Part shown: in pieces, positions 8,731-17,900 of the stretch
Layout: every line of letters starts with the position of its first letter
Numbering within the stretch: position 1 is the first letter of the stretch
Source: Coriobacteriia bacterium
Lineage (GTDB): Bacteria; Actinomycetota; Coriobacteriia; Coriobacteriales; Atopobiaceae
Direction of reading: 5' to 3'
Length of the DNA: 57,413 bases
NCBI GenBank assembly: GCA_003150175.1
Contig: QAKZ01000001.1
Location: forward strand, 1-57,413
Notes under the pieces: model-generated
The model's database searches: none
Told to the model about the DNA's origin: nothing
Seen by the model: the letters and a program-made list of their open reading frames with translations, nothing else
Program-made: the position numbers and the translations under genes

Positions 8731-9303
8731 ATGCCAAACGCAGATGTCAGGAATTCCAAGCAGGTCGAGGTCAGGCTCGCCGACTGCGATATGCGGCCCG
8801 CGATGGTGGACGACGTTCCGGCGATCGTCGCGATCCTCGAGACCGGGCGCGAGCTCATGGCCGCGGACGGCATTCCGCAGTGGCAAAACGACACCGGGCC
8901 GGGGGCCGAGACGGTCGCGGCGGATATCCTCCAGGGCTGGGGGCGCGTCTTCGTCGTCGGCGACCAGGTCGCGGCGACGGCGGCGCTCATCCCGGGGCCC
9001 GACTCCAACTATGCCATCGTCGAGGACGGGGGCTGGAAGGTCGCCGGCGACGGTTCCTACGCAACGATCCACCGCGTGGCGGTATCGCCCGCTTTCCGCG
9101 GCAACCACATTGCGCACCGCTTCTACCAGCGGCTCATTGAGGAGGCGCGCGCCCGCGGGTTCTCAGAGATCCGCGTGGACACCCACGAGCGCAATGCCCG
9201 CATGCGCCACGTCATCGAGGGCTGCGGCTTCAAGCGCGCGGGCATGATCTTCATCGACGGCGACCGCGACGCCCCGCGCTTCGCGTACCAGCTGTTCTTA
9301 TAG
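8731..9303 (+). CDS. GNAT family N-acetyltransferase
   Basis: Cytoplasmic acetyl-CoA-dependent acyltransferase, 190 residues. After a short N-terminal extension the fold starts at DMRPAMVDDVPAIVAILETG. The acetyl-CoA motif is VAVSPAFRGNHIAHRFYQRL (the R/Q-x-x-G-x-G/A loop is RGNHIA), followed by the strand IRVDTHERNARMRHVIEGCGF, typical of the family. AGGAGGAGCAAC gives a strong ribosome binding site. The gene stands alone, divergent from the HD hydrolase; the two share a promoter gap of about 70 bp. The acceptor is unknown: small molecules, peptides or ribosomal proteins are all possible for this branch. Confidence 0.92.
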   Translation: MPNADVRNSKQVEVRLADCDMRPAMVDDVPAIVAILETGRELMAADGIPQWQNDTGPGAETVAADILQGWGRVFVVGDQVAATAALIPGPDSNYAIVEDGGWKVAGDGSYATIHRVAVSPAFRGNHIAHRFYQRLIEEARARGFSEIRVDTHERNARMRHVIEGCGFKRAGMIFIDGDRDAPRFAYQLFL

Positions 9304-9774
9304 GGCATCGCAACCAGTAAGGTTACCGCGACAGGCCGCGGGGCGATCGTGGGCGCAGGCCGCATGGCGATTATCGCAAGTCGCGCCCCACGGACAGCGG
9401 GGCGATCACAGATCGCAGGCCGATGGCTACGGGCGCACAGCAATCATCGAAAGCAGCGAGGCAATCGCAGGCCGCGGGTCTCAGGCCAATCGCCGCGACC
9501 CATAAGCCGTCCTCGAGCCAACGACCCCAGAACGCCACTAACCGCCTCCCCGGCATCGACGGCGTTTCTCACATCCTACGTTTACCGGTCGATTTGCCCC
9601 GTCCATGAATCTGTCGGATATCTGCCGGGTATCTCACCGTGCGCATGTACTTACGGCGAAGCGCTGAACTTCCTCTGTCCATAAAGCCAAATCAATATCT
9701 CCTAAACATAAATTGATTATCTATATCCCAAATCAAGCCAAAAGCACCAGAGGCCGTTTGGCTATGCTCACCGC
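9304..9774. other. 471-bp intergenic stretch with degenerate GC-rich repeats
   Basis: No convincing gene is present; open frames here are short and have no ribosome binding site. From 9336 to about 9500 a motif like GGGGCGATC...GCAGGCCG recurs at irregular spacing (9339-9365, 9400-9425 and around 9470), suggesting decayed tandem copies. From about 9600 the DNA turns AT-rich. A TATGCT box lies nine bases before the ATG of the next gene, which could make that mRNA nearly leaderless. Confidence 0.4.
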
Positions 9775-10914
9775 ATGGATACCTACATCTGCGACACATC
9801 AGCGCTGCGCTACTGGAGCACCCCTCCGCTCGTTGCCTCGATCATGGCGGGCGAAGCCGAGCGTGCTTCCGAGCTTGGCTTTTCGTCCTCAGATCAACTA
9901 GAGCAAGTAAGGACCCGCGCGCTGCTGGAGTCGCCGCTCGTGACCGCGTTTCAGAACAACGGAAGGCAATGGGCACGGACCGGTTGCCACAGCCGAGCAA
10001 TCTCGGATATAGCGGCACCCCTTGCCCACAGCATCGATTTCCCCGTAAAAGTGCTGGCACGGCGACGTGAGGAACAACGGAACTCGGCAAGGATACAGAC
10101 AAACCTCTGGACCGGGGAATTGCCGCCGGACGCTTTCTACTACATCGGGGAGGACATCCATATAGCGATGCCCGAGTTCGCCCTTCTGCAGGTCACAAAG
10201 CGCGAGTCGTTGGGGTCATGCCTGGTATTGGCATCTGCCTTATGCGGAACATACGCTGAATTCTCTGCGCCACCGTCGATTGCCCGGCACCTGGAGTCCT
10301 TACACGCCAGAGGCACCAAGATCCCAAGCGTTGATGGCTGGAAACCGTTCTTTGTCGGAGGCAGGCTGTCCTCTTTGTGGCAAAGGCCTCCCCTGGCAAC
10401 GCCGGAATCCATAAGCTCTATGGCGATTCAGGCGTCTCATGCCCGTGGCTCAAAGAAGCTGCAGCTCATAGCCGATCTTGTGATTCCGGACGCGGCGTCC
10501 CAGTTCGAAACGAAGGCAGGTCTTCTGCTCGGGCTTCCACTAGCGTACGGAGGATTTGGTCACAGTGGCCTTGTGCATAACCAGAAGATTGATTTGCAGA
10601 AGAGCTCTCAGAGCCTCTCCAACAAGCGGTGCTGCTACTGCGACCTCTATTGGCCGGAGGGTATCGATGTCGAGTGCCAGAGCAAAATGGCCCATGACAA
10701 CGAGACGAGTTTCCTTTCCGACTCGGAGCGGACCACAGCGCTCCTCAACGAGGGCATCACGGTGCTGCCGCTGACCTACGCTCAGCTTGCCAATCCCGAG
10801 CGAATGGACGATTTCGCGCAAACGCTCGCGAAGTTGCGGGGCATCGTGCCGCCCAAGCGCACCGAGAAGCAAATGCGAAAAGCAAATGAGCTGCGCAAAG
10901 CTCTATTTGGGTAG
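9775..10914 (+). CDS. Orphan protein with C-terminal PD-(D/E)XK-like nuclease region
   Basis: A 379-residue cytoplasmic protein with no signal peptide or membrane segment. I do not recognise a named family, but the type recurs in Coriobacteriia. The N-terminus (MDTYICDTSALRYW) resembles the N-terminal domain of AbiEi-type antitoxins and related orphan genes. The C-terminal 140 residues read like a compact endonuclease fold of the Vsr/DUF559 kind: a conserved Glu in FETKAGLLLGLP, then CCYCDLYWPEGIDVECQS (Asp, then Glu on the next strand), a His/Asn helix and the final strand GITVLPLTYAQL. In related proteins the motif is usually VEYDS; here it is VECQS. There is no good ribosome binding site, so translation may be leaderless. 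It lies between repeat-rich DNA and a 134-bp inverted-repeat element. A role in defence or DNA processing is possible but unproven. Confidence 0.75.
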   Translation: MDTYICDTSALRYWSTPPLVASIMAGEAERASELGFSSSDQLEQVRTRALLESPLVTAFQNNGRQWARTGCHSRAISDIAAPLAHSIDFPVKVLARRREEQRNSARIQTNLWTGELPPDAFYYIGEDIHIAMPEFALLQVTKRESLGSCLVLASALCGTYAEFSAPPSIARHLESLHARGTKIPSVDGWKPFFVGGRLSSLWQRPPLATPESISSMAIQASHARGSKKLQLIADLVIPDAASQFETKAGLLLGLPLAYGGFGHSGLVHNQKIDLQKSSQSLSNKRCCYCDLYWPEGIDVECQSKMAHDNETSFLSDSERTTALLNEGITVLPLTYAQLANPERMDDFAQTLAKLRGIVPPKRTEKQMRKANELRKALFG

Positions 10915-10938
10915 ATTCGAAGCGAAATTCCGACAGGT

Positions 10939-11072
10939 GATTCCTTAGTCAGTATTCATTTTGGGAAACACTGAGTACACAAGCGCTTGCGCCTCAGCAA
11001 AACCGCAGGTAGGAGACTTGAGCTCTCAATTGGCTACTTCAAGGAACCCGAAATGAAAACTGACTAAGGAAT
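10939..11072. repeat. 134-bp element bounded by 27-bp inverted repeats
   Basis: The 27 bases at 10939-10965 (starting GATTCCTTAGTCAGT) are repeated in inverse at 11046-11072 (ending ACTGACTAAGGAATC) with only two mismatches. The 80-bp interior contains a short palindrome AAGCGCTT and no open frame. No target-site duplication is evident. The layout fits a MITE-like element or a very long hairpin between two convergent genes. Confidence 0.75.
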
Positions 11073-11157
11073 CCGAGGCCAGGATTCGCATGGCCTCGGG
11101 CAAATGAGCACCGATGACATCGCTCGAACCGTCGAAATCCGGGGCGGAATCGCGGCG

Positions 11158-12816
11158 CTAAGCGTACTCAGCGCGCAGAGACTCCGTGAGTCGCATGTTC
11201 GCGCTGTAGTCAACGGGCACGACGACCACACTGGGAGCGTCGTCGTTGGTGAAGGCCTGTTCGAGCGTGGGGATGAAGTCTTCGGTCGACTCGACGCGGT
11301 ATCCATGGCAATGCATGGACTCCGCATAGGCCTTGAAATCAGGATTAGTGAACTCCACGCCGAAGACGTCGCCGAACTGCTCCTCTTCCTTCCACTTGAT
11401 GAGGCCGTAGTGTGAATCCTCCCAGATGAGGGTGACGAACGGAACATGCTCGCGGACGGCGGTCTCGAGCTCCTGTGAGTTCATCATGAAGCCACCGTCG
11501 CCGCAGACCGCGAGGACGCGCTTCTGGGGGTTGAGGAGCTTGGCTGCGAAGGCGCCGGGCACCGCGAAGCCCATCGAGGCGAACCCATTCGAGATCAGGC
11601 AAGTCTTCGGCTCGTAGCAGGGGTACTCGCGCCCGATCCAGATCTTATGCGCGCCAACGTCCGAAACGAGGATGTCGGATCTTCCGAGCACCTTGCGAAT
11701 GTCCGAGATGAGGCGCCCCGGCCTCATGGGGAACGCGCCGTCGCGACCCTGCTCCTCGAGCTCATCGTGCAGCCGAGCGCCGACCGCGAGCATCGCGTCG
11801 GGCTCGGGCTTCGTGTTGCGGCGCGCAGTGCGAAGGATCTGGTAAATGCTATCGGACAGGTCGCCGATGACCTCGACGTCGGGGTCATACTCCTGATTAA
11901 CGTCCGCCGGGAGCGCCGCGATGTTGACGATCCGCATGTCGTCGTGAGTGTGCCACTTCTTCGGCGCGCACTCGACGAGGTCGTAGCCGACACCGATGAC
12001 GAGGTCGGCCATGTCGAACACGTCGATGATGCGGTCGTGCTGCGGAATGCCGACGACACCGAGACGGTACTTGTTGTCACACGGGATGATGCCCTTGCCC
12101 ATCATGGTCTGGACGACCGGGATGTGGAGCCGCTCGACCATCGTGGTAACGGCCTGGGCGGCGTCTCCGCGCACGGCGCCCGCGCCGGCAAGGATGACGG
12201 GATGCTCGGCCTCGGAGATCATCAGCGCCGCGGCGGTGACGCTCGCTGGGTCGGCGTAGAGCGCGGGCACCTGTTGGCGATGCAGCGGCTTGGCCGGGCT
12301 CGGCATGTGCGCGATGTTCTTCGGCAGGTCGATGTGGGTGGAGCCGGGCTTGCCGCTCTCGGCGTACTTGAACGCGAGACGGCACGTCTCCGAGATCGTG
12401 TCCGGCCGCATGACGACCTTCGAACGCTTGGTGATGGGGCTGAACATGCCCGAAAGATCGAGGTACTGATGGCTCGTGAACTGCATGAGCTCGCTGGAAA
12501 CCTGCCCCGTGATGGCGACGAGGGGCGCCCCGTCGAGGAAGGCGTCGGCGACGCCGGTCACGAGGTTCGTCGCACCGGGACCGAGCGTGGCCAGGCACAC
12601 GCCAGCGCGACCGGTCAGGCGCCCATAGACATCGGCCATGAACGCCGCGCCCTGCTCGTGCCTCGTCGGGATGAAGCGGATGCCAGCTTCCTTGATAGCG
12701 AACATAAGGTCAAGGTTCTCTTCGCCGGGGATGCCGAAGATGACGTCGACGCCCTCCGCCTTGAGGCAGTCAACGAGGACCTGTGCGCATGTTCTGGTGC
12801 TCTGAGCTGCGGACAT
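11158..12816 (-). CDS. alsS: Acetolactate synthase, catabolic AlsS type
   Basis: Thiamine-diphosphate enzyme that condenses two pyruvates to acetolactate and CO2 in the cytoplasm. It has 552 residues with all three domains of the family: N-terminal PYR domain with the catalytic Glu in TRHEQGAAFMADVYGR, central domain, and C-terminal PP domain with the ThDP/Mg motif GDGGFMMNSQELETA. The sequence SSELMQFTSHQYLDLSGMF and the absence of a paired small subunit point to the FAD-independent catabolic AlsS/BudB form rather than IlvB. The ATG at 12816 is preceded by AAGGAGACTTCAT; an ATG twelve codons earlier lacks this. No acetolactate decarboxylase gene is adjacent. The gene converges with the orphan nuclease-like gene. 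Confidence 0.9.
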   Translation of the reverse strand: MSAAQSTRTCAQVLVDCLKAEGVDVIFGIPGEENLDLMFAIKEAGIRFIPTRHEQGAAFMADVYGRLTGRAGVCLATLGPGATNLVTGVADAFLDGAPLVAITGQVSSELMQFTSHQYLDLSGMFSPITKRSKVVMRPDTISETCRLAFKYAESGKPGSTHIDLPKNIAHMPSPAKPLHRQQVPALYADPASVTAAALMISEAEHPVILAGAGAVRGDAAQAVTTMVERLHIPVVQTMMGKGIIPCDNKYRLGVVGIPQHDRIIDVFDMADLVIGVGYDLVECAPKKWHTHDDMRIVNIAALPADVNQEYDPDVEVIGDLSDSIYQILRTARRNTKPEPDAMLAVGARLHDELEEQGRDGAFPMRPGRLISDIRKVLGRSDILVSDVGAHKIWIGREYPCYEPKTCLISNGFASMGFAVPGAFAAKLLNPQKRVLAVCGDGGFMMNSQELETAVREHVPFVTLIWEDSHYGLIKWKEEEQFGDVFGVEFTNPDFKAYAESMHCHGYRVESTEDFIPTLEQAFTNDDAPSVVVVPVDYSANMRLTESLRAEYA

Positions 12817-12966
12817 ATGAAGTCTCCTTGCGGTCGCATGTTCCACGCGCAAAGAGTAGCACCCGTTGCGAGACGCGCTCGCAACGGGTGTGTTTCCTTC
12901 TCGTTAGGTGATGGAGGCGATTCAGGTGCAGAAGCGTGGGCCAGTGTGTCCCCAAACCCTGCAGCC

Positions 12967-13101
12967 GGTGACAGTCATTGGGTGATGGGTGTCACCGGAT
13001 GATGTCTGTCCCAGAATTGCTGCAGCCAATGACTGTCACCGGCTGACGGGTGGCAACGGATGATGGGTGTCCCAAAAAGCTGCACGCAATGACTGTCACC
13101 C
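12967..13101. repeat. Intergenic palindromic repeats (GGTGACAGTCATTG family)
   Basis: Three copies of one 15-bp motif fill most of the 321-bp gap between the acetolactate synthase start and the dehydrogenase stop: GGTGACAGTCATTGG at 12967-12981 and its inverse at 13026-13040 and 13086-13101. The bases between them (GATGGGTGTC, GCTGCA) also recur. The first and second copies can fold into a long hairpin. The same motif pair occurs again at 29220-29276, so it is a dispersed family. The rest of the gap holds nothing else recognisable. Confidence 0.75.
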
Positions 13102-13137
13102 AGTAATGGGCGGCAATCGGTGAGGGTTGAAGCTGCG

Positions 13138-14343
13138 CTAGCGGTAGCTGGCGCAGAGGATGGCAAGGACGTCGTCGTGTGAGAGCGGCGAGGGATCGTG
13201 CGCGTAGAGCGCGGCGTTGGTGGAAAGCCCGTTGGTCGCCATCGCGTCGAGCTCGTCCTCGGTGATGCCCCAATCGCTCATCTTGAGGTCGTCGACGTGG
13301 CAGGCGGCCATAAGGCGCTCGAGCTCGGCGATGAAATCAGCCGGCTCGGACGCCGAGGCGTTGCCCATCAGACGGGCCATCTCGATATACCGCTCGTCGC
13401 AGGCGTGCACGTCGATCATGTGCTGGTGGTACGCCCGCGCGATCATGATCAGGCCGGCGCCGTGCGGCAGGTCGTGGTGATGCGCGCTCATCGCGTGCTC
13501 CGTGCCGTGGCAGCCGCAGCAGCCCGAGCACACCATCGCGTAGCCGCCGAGCGTGTTCGCGAATGCGAGCTCCGTGCGGGCATCGATGTCGGAGCCTTCG
13601 TTCACGCAGGTCGGGAGGGCAGCCGCGGCGTTGCGGATACCCTCGCAGCAGATCATGTCGCCCATGGGGTTGTGGTTGTTCGCGATGAAGCACTCGACGC
13701 TGTGGAAGAGCGCGTCGAAGCCCTGGAACGCCGTAAGGCGCGCGGGCACGGTGAGCATGAGCTCGGGGTCGACGACGGCGAGCACCGGCATGAGCCGCGG
13801 GTCGCCGAGGCGGAGCTTCTCGTCGTTCTCCTCGCACGAAATGACGGCGCCCGCGTCGACCTCGGACCCGGTGCCCGCAGTGGTCGTCACGCACACGAGA
13901 GGCAGCGGGTCGTTCTGGATGTGCATCCCGCGCGCCGTGCCGCCCATGACGTAATCCCAGATGTCGCGCGCGGACTCGGTGTCGTCGGCCGCGACGACCG
14001 GGTTCGCCGCGACGGCGCAGATTCCCTTGCACCCGTCCATGACCGAGCCGCCGCCGAGCGCGAGCACGAAATCGCAGCCCTCGGTGTGCGCGAGCCAGCC
14101 GCCGTCGTTGACGGTCTTGCGCAGGGGGTTCGGCTCGATGCGGTCAAAGAGCACGTGCGACACGCCGGCGCGATCGAGCTCAGCGAGCGTGCGGTCAAGG
14201 TATCCGTTCGCCTTGACGGACTTGCCGCCCGTGGTGACGACGAGCGCGCGCCGACCGGGCAGCGGCGCATCGCCGAGCTCGGCAAGCTTTCCTGCCCCGA
14301 AGAGCACGCGGGTCTGAGCGAAGAACGTATATGAATCGGACAT
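13138..14343 (-). CDS. Iron-containing alcohol dehydrogenase
   Basis: Cytoplasmic group III alcohol dehydrogenase, 401 residues. It starts with YTFFAQTRVLFGAGKLAEL; the nucleotide-binding motif is ALGGGSVMDGCKGI, and TTTAGTGSEVDAGAVIS is the usual family block. Metal ligands are the Asp and His in FQGFDALFHSVECF and the His residues in HGTEHAMSAHHHDLPHGAG. The Cys-rich segment MVCSGCCGCHG between them is unusual. The ATG at 14343 is chosen because GGGAGG lies seven bases upstream; an earlier possible start four codons up has no such site. It is a single gene, divergent from a small hypothetical gene. It probably reduces an aldehyde or ketone during fermentation; the substrate is not known. 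Confidence 0.92.
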   Translation of the reverse strand: MSDSYTFFAQTRVLFGAGKLAELGDAPLPGRRALVVTTGGKSVKANGYLDRTLAELDRAGVSHVLFDRIEPNPLRKTVNDGGWLAHTEGCDFVLALGGGSVMDGCKGICAVAANPVVAADDTESARDIWDYVMGGTARGMHIQNDPLPLVCVTTTAGTGSEVDAGAVISCEENDEKLRLGDPRLMPVLAVVDPELMLTVPARLTAFQGFDALFHSVECFIANNHNPMGDMICCEGIRNAAAALPTCVNEGSDIDARTELAFANTLGGYAMVCSGCCGCHGTEHAMSAHHHDLPHGAGLIMIARAYHQHMIDVHACDERYIEMARLMGNASASEPADFIAELERLMAACHVDDLKMSDWGITEDELDAMATNGLSTNAALYAHDPSPLSHDDVLAILCASYR

Positions 14344-14365
14344 AAGGCCTCCCAAGTCTCTGGTT

Positions 14366-14382
14366 TAGACTAAGCAAGTCTA
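14366..14382. promoter_or_regulatory. Small palindrome between divergent genes
   Basis: TAGACT and AGTCTA are separated by five bases, 22 bp before the dehydrogenase ATG, within the 74-bp gap shared with the divergent gene. The position would suit an operator overlapping the dehydrogenase promoter. There is no other evidence. Confidence 0.25.
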
Positions 14383-14417
14383 GCGCGAAGGTTTGACGTC
14401 GATGGGAAGAAGCCCGA

Positions 14418-14813
14418 ATGAGCCACGGAAAGCGCCCGCACAAGGTCGGGCTCATCGCCCATGAGGGAGATCCGCTCGGCCTCGTTCTCGACGACCTCGC
14501 GGAGGCCGGCGTCGTCTACGAGAGCCTGAGCGGAGTGGAGAAGCCGATCGAGTTCGTGCGGCTCTCCCCTGCCGAAGACGCCTCAGGCTGCGATGCGTTG
14601 GTCGTAGCCTGCACGAGCGCAAAAGCGGCCGCCGCAAGCCATGAGGACCAGCGCGTCTACACCGCGTCGAGCAGCGATCATGACGCGGACCTCTATATCC
14701 CCCATCCAGAGCGGCTGCCCCGGCTCATGAAAAAGCCCCGCCTCGGAATGTTGAGGCGAGGCTTGTCCAAGCAGATCGATGCGCTGATCAGGCGGATCCA
14801 GGTCGGCGACTAA
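14418..14813 (+). CDS. Hypothetical protein
   Basis: 131-residue soluble protein that I do not recognise. It starts MSHGKRPHKVGLIAHEGDP and has a beta-alpha-beta flavour with a central DALVVACTSAKAAAASH. The C-terminus is basic (MKKPRLGMLRRGL). Third codon positions are strongly G/C, as in neighbouring real genes, which argues that it is translated. The upstream GGGAAGAAG is only a modest ribosome binding site. Its last 80 bases also contain a hairpin with a T-run that reads as the terminator of the converging surface-protein operon, so the 3' end does double duty. It is divergent from the alcohol dehydrogenase. Confidence 0.6.
   Translation: MSHGKRPHKVGLIAHEGDPLGLVLDDLAEAGVVYESLSGVEKPIEFVRLSPAEDASGCDALVVACTSAKAAAASHEDQRVYTASSSDHDADLYIPHPERLPRLMKKPRLGMLRRGLSKQIDALIRRIQVGD
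14729..14764 (-). terminator. Terminator of the surface-protein operon, inside the opposing gene
   Basis: On the minus strand AAGCCTCGCCTC pairs with GAGGCGGGGCTT (one mismatch, eight-base loop) and is followed by TTTTTC. It lies about 180 bases after the stop of the 2235-residue surface protein. It falls within the 3' end of the small plus-strand gene. Confidence 0.7.
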
Positions 14814-14940
14814 ACGAACGGCCAAGCTGCCGAACGGTCGGAGGAAGCCTGCTTTCTTGAGGTAGGCGTGTGCCTGAGCCGCTCTACAATCGGCCCGGGC
14901 ACGCACCAGTCCGCAATCGGCCCAAGCGCGAGCCGCTCCC

Positions 14941-17900
14941 CTACCGGCTCTTGCGCCAGAAGTAGAATCCGGCGACGGTGACCACGATCGCGGCGACAAC
15001 GAGCCACAGCGGCGATGCCGAGGTGTCGCCCGTCTGCGGAATCGAGCGGTCCTTGGTCGTGGTCCTAGGCTCGGAGCGCTCGGTCGTCTTGTGGTCGACC
15101 TTCTCGTCCTTCTTGTAGTCGATCATCGTGAGCGAGGCATCGCCGGCATACGCGTTGACGACCCCCTTGCCGCTCACCGTGGCCTTGCCGCCGGAGACGA
15201 TACTGACCTTGCCGGAGGCGTCGACAGTGAACTCGACGTCGGAGGCCTGGGCATAGCCGGAGGGCGCGCTCGCCTCGTGGAAGACGTACTTCACGCCGGG
15301 CTGGACGCCGCTCAGGACGTGACCGGCACCGTTGCTCTCCCACGAATCGATCGCCTTCGAGCCGGTCGCCTCGCGCACCTCGAGCTTCGCGCCCTTGATG
15401 CCCTTGCCGTCGGCGTCGACCTTGCTGAGGACGATGCCGAAGGACTTGTCCGTCACGGTGCCGCAGTCGATGGCGATGGTCTGGCCGAACGTCGCGGACT
15501 CGCTCACGTGGCCGTCATCGAAGGTCGCGTGGTACTCGATCGAGCTGCCCGTGCCGCTGTGGCCGATGGTGAAGGCCGAGGTCGGAGTCTTGTCGAGCAG
15601 GTACCCGTCGGGCGCCGAGATCTCCAGGAAGTAATACTTCACGCCCTCGGAGATCGGCATGTCGGCCGAGGTGAAGACCATGGTGCCGTCCTCGCCGCTC
15701 ACGGCCTCGGCGACCTTCGCGTTGTCGTCTGCCTTGTACAGACCGTAGGTGGCGCCAGAGAGGTCCTTGGTGCCGTCGGCGTCGGTCTTGCGCAGGCTCA
15801 GGCTGATGGGCTCCACAGAATTCGTGATGGTGGGGTGCTCGTCGGGCGGGAGCTCCTTAGAGAGCGTCGAGCCCGCGTTTTCGTAGTAATACGTGCCGCC
15901 GTCGGCAACGAGTCTGCCATCGGAATCACGCGTCACCTGGACGACGAACTTGACGACCTCGTTCGAGTAGTCGATCGAAGGGTCCTTGCTCTCGGAGACC
16001 TCCTTGACGATATAGGAGTACGTGCCCTCCTTCGTGAACTTGAGGCAAGACGCGTCCATGCCGTCAGGGGCAACGTTGGCCGCCTTGTCGAAGTCGACCA
16101 TGCCAGACTCGTCGTTGGAGGCGGTGGAGACGACCTCGCCCGTCTTCTCGTCCACGAGCTGGAACTTGAACTCGCCGGCCTCGAGCGCACGACCATCGAG
16201 GCGCTTAACGATCTTCGGGTCGACGTAGCACCCATCGTCCGGCTGGAGGATGTCGCTCACGGACGCCACGGAATAGCCCGTGAGCGAGAAGTCGCACTCC
16301 TCGGTCTGATGCTTGTTGGTCATCGTGTAGGTGTAAGAAGCCCCGTCGTCGTCGGAGACGCCGTCGGACACCTCGACTTCATAGCCGTCGGGTACCTCGA
16401 CCTCCTGGACGGTGTACTGGATGTCCTCGCCGTCCTTCCGGGCATCGAGATCGGTCCAACCCGCGGACCAGTTGTTATTCTCATTGAGAATGACCGGGTC
16501 CACGCCCTCGACGGGCACGACCTGACCGTCGGCCTGCTTGACGCAGAGCTGCGCCTTCACGGACTCGGGACGGAGGCGATCGATGTCGTCACCGTCGTCC
16601 CAGACCTTTCGGACGTTGACGGAGGTCTTGGCGGCCTCATGTCTGTTCGTCACGGCGAAGGAATAGCTGCCATCGGCCTGCTTTGCGAGCTCGACCTTGC
16701 CCTCGTAGCCATCGACCCGAGCTTCCTCCACGGTATAGGCGAACTTGCCCTTCCGGCCGTCGATAACGCCGTTGACGGGCAGGTCGTCGACCTCGGCCTT
16801 CCAGCCGTTCTGCCCGTTCAGCTCGATCTGCTGGACATCCTCGGTCGCCTCGGTGCCTTCGACCGTGCGCTTGAGCGCAACGGTCACCTTCTGCGGTCGG
16901 ATACCGTCCTGGTTGTCCTCGTCGTCCCAGGCCTTCGACACGACGACCTTGGTCTTCTGGCGCTCGTGGCGGTTGGTCAGCTCGACCGAGAAGGTCTTGA
17001 CGCCGGTCGAGGGATCGACGGACTCGGAGGTCTTGGCGGTGCCCTCATAGCCCTCGATCGGGTCCTCGACAAGCTGGTACTCATAAGCGTTGCCATCAGC
17101 ATCGGCCGCCGGAAGGCCATCTGCCTCGGCATGCCAACCGTTGTCCTCGACGAGGGTGAGCACGGTGCCGGTGTCCTCAGGCTGGCCGCCGGCCACGCTG
17201 CGCTTGACGCGGACCGTCACCGAGTCGGGGCGCACGCCATCTGCGTCGCCGTCGTCGGCCCAGCTCTTCTGCGCGGCGACGGATACCGTGGCCTCGCGAT
17301 TGTTCACGAGGGTGAAGGAGTTGTCCGCTGACGTAGTCGCCTCAGGGGCGAACCCGTCGGGGCACTCGACCTCGCGCACGTCATAGGTGTACGTGACGCC
17401 GTCCTCGTCGCGCTCGACCTGGTCTGCCCAGGTGTAGGACCAATTGTTCGCGGCGCTCAGCTCGACGGGGCCGTCCACGGGCTCCTCGAAGATGGAGCCG
17501 CCCTCCACGTGACGCTTATACAGCTGTGCCTTCACGGCTGGGTGCTCCCCCTCGTCGGGGTTGCCGGCGGCGTTGAGCCAACTCTTGTTCACCATGACGT
17601 TGGTCTTGTGGGACTCGACGCGGTGCGTGTTCGTGACCTTGAAGCTGTAGCTCACGTTTCCTGCCGCATCGGTCGCGCACTCGGACGCGATGCTCGGCTC
17701 CTCGTAGCCGTCGACCTTGGTCTCGGCGAGGGAGTAGGCGTACTCCTTGCCATCCTTGTCCTGCGCAGGCAGTCCCTCCTCGCTGAAAGACCAGCCGTTG
17801 GCCTCGGAGAGCTCGTAGGACTTGACATTCTCGACGGCGCCGCCGTCGACGGAGCGGCGAAGGGTCACGCGCACGGAGCCCGGGCGCTTATGGTCGACGT

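Noticed and set aside
8662..9117. A 152-residue N-terminal extension of the HD hydrolase.
   Set aside because: It overlaps the divergent acetyltransferase gene, is Arg/Asp-rich shadow sequence, and a good ribosome binding site precedes the internal ATG at 8661.
9304..9684. Short plus-strand frames in the intergenic stretch.
   Set aside because: No ribosome binding sites, atypical composition, and their sequence follows the local repeats.
11104..11415. A plus-strand frame at the end of the acetolactate synthase gene.
   Set aside because: It is antisense to the conserved ThDP-binding domain and has no ribosome binding site.
12967..13101. A riboswitch or small RNA for the acetolactate synthase or dehydrogenase.
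   Set aside because: The structure is explained by a dispersed repeat found again at 29220-29276, downstream or between unrelated genes, and no known riboswitch core is visible.
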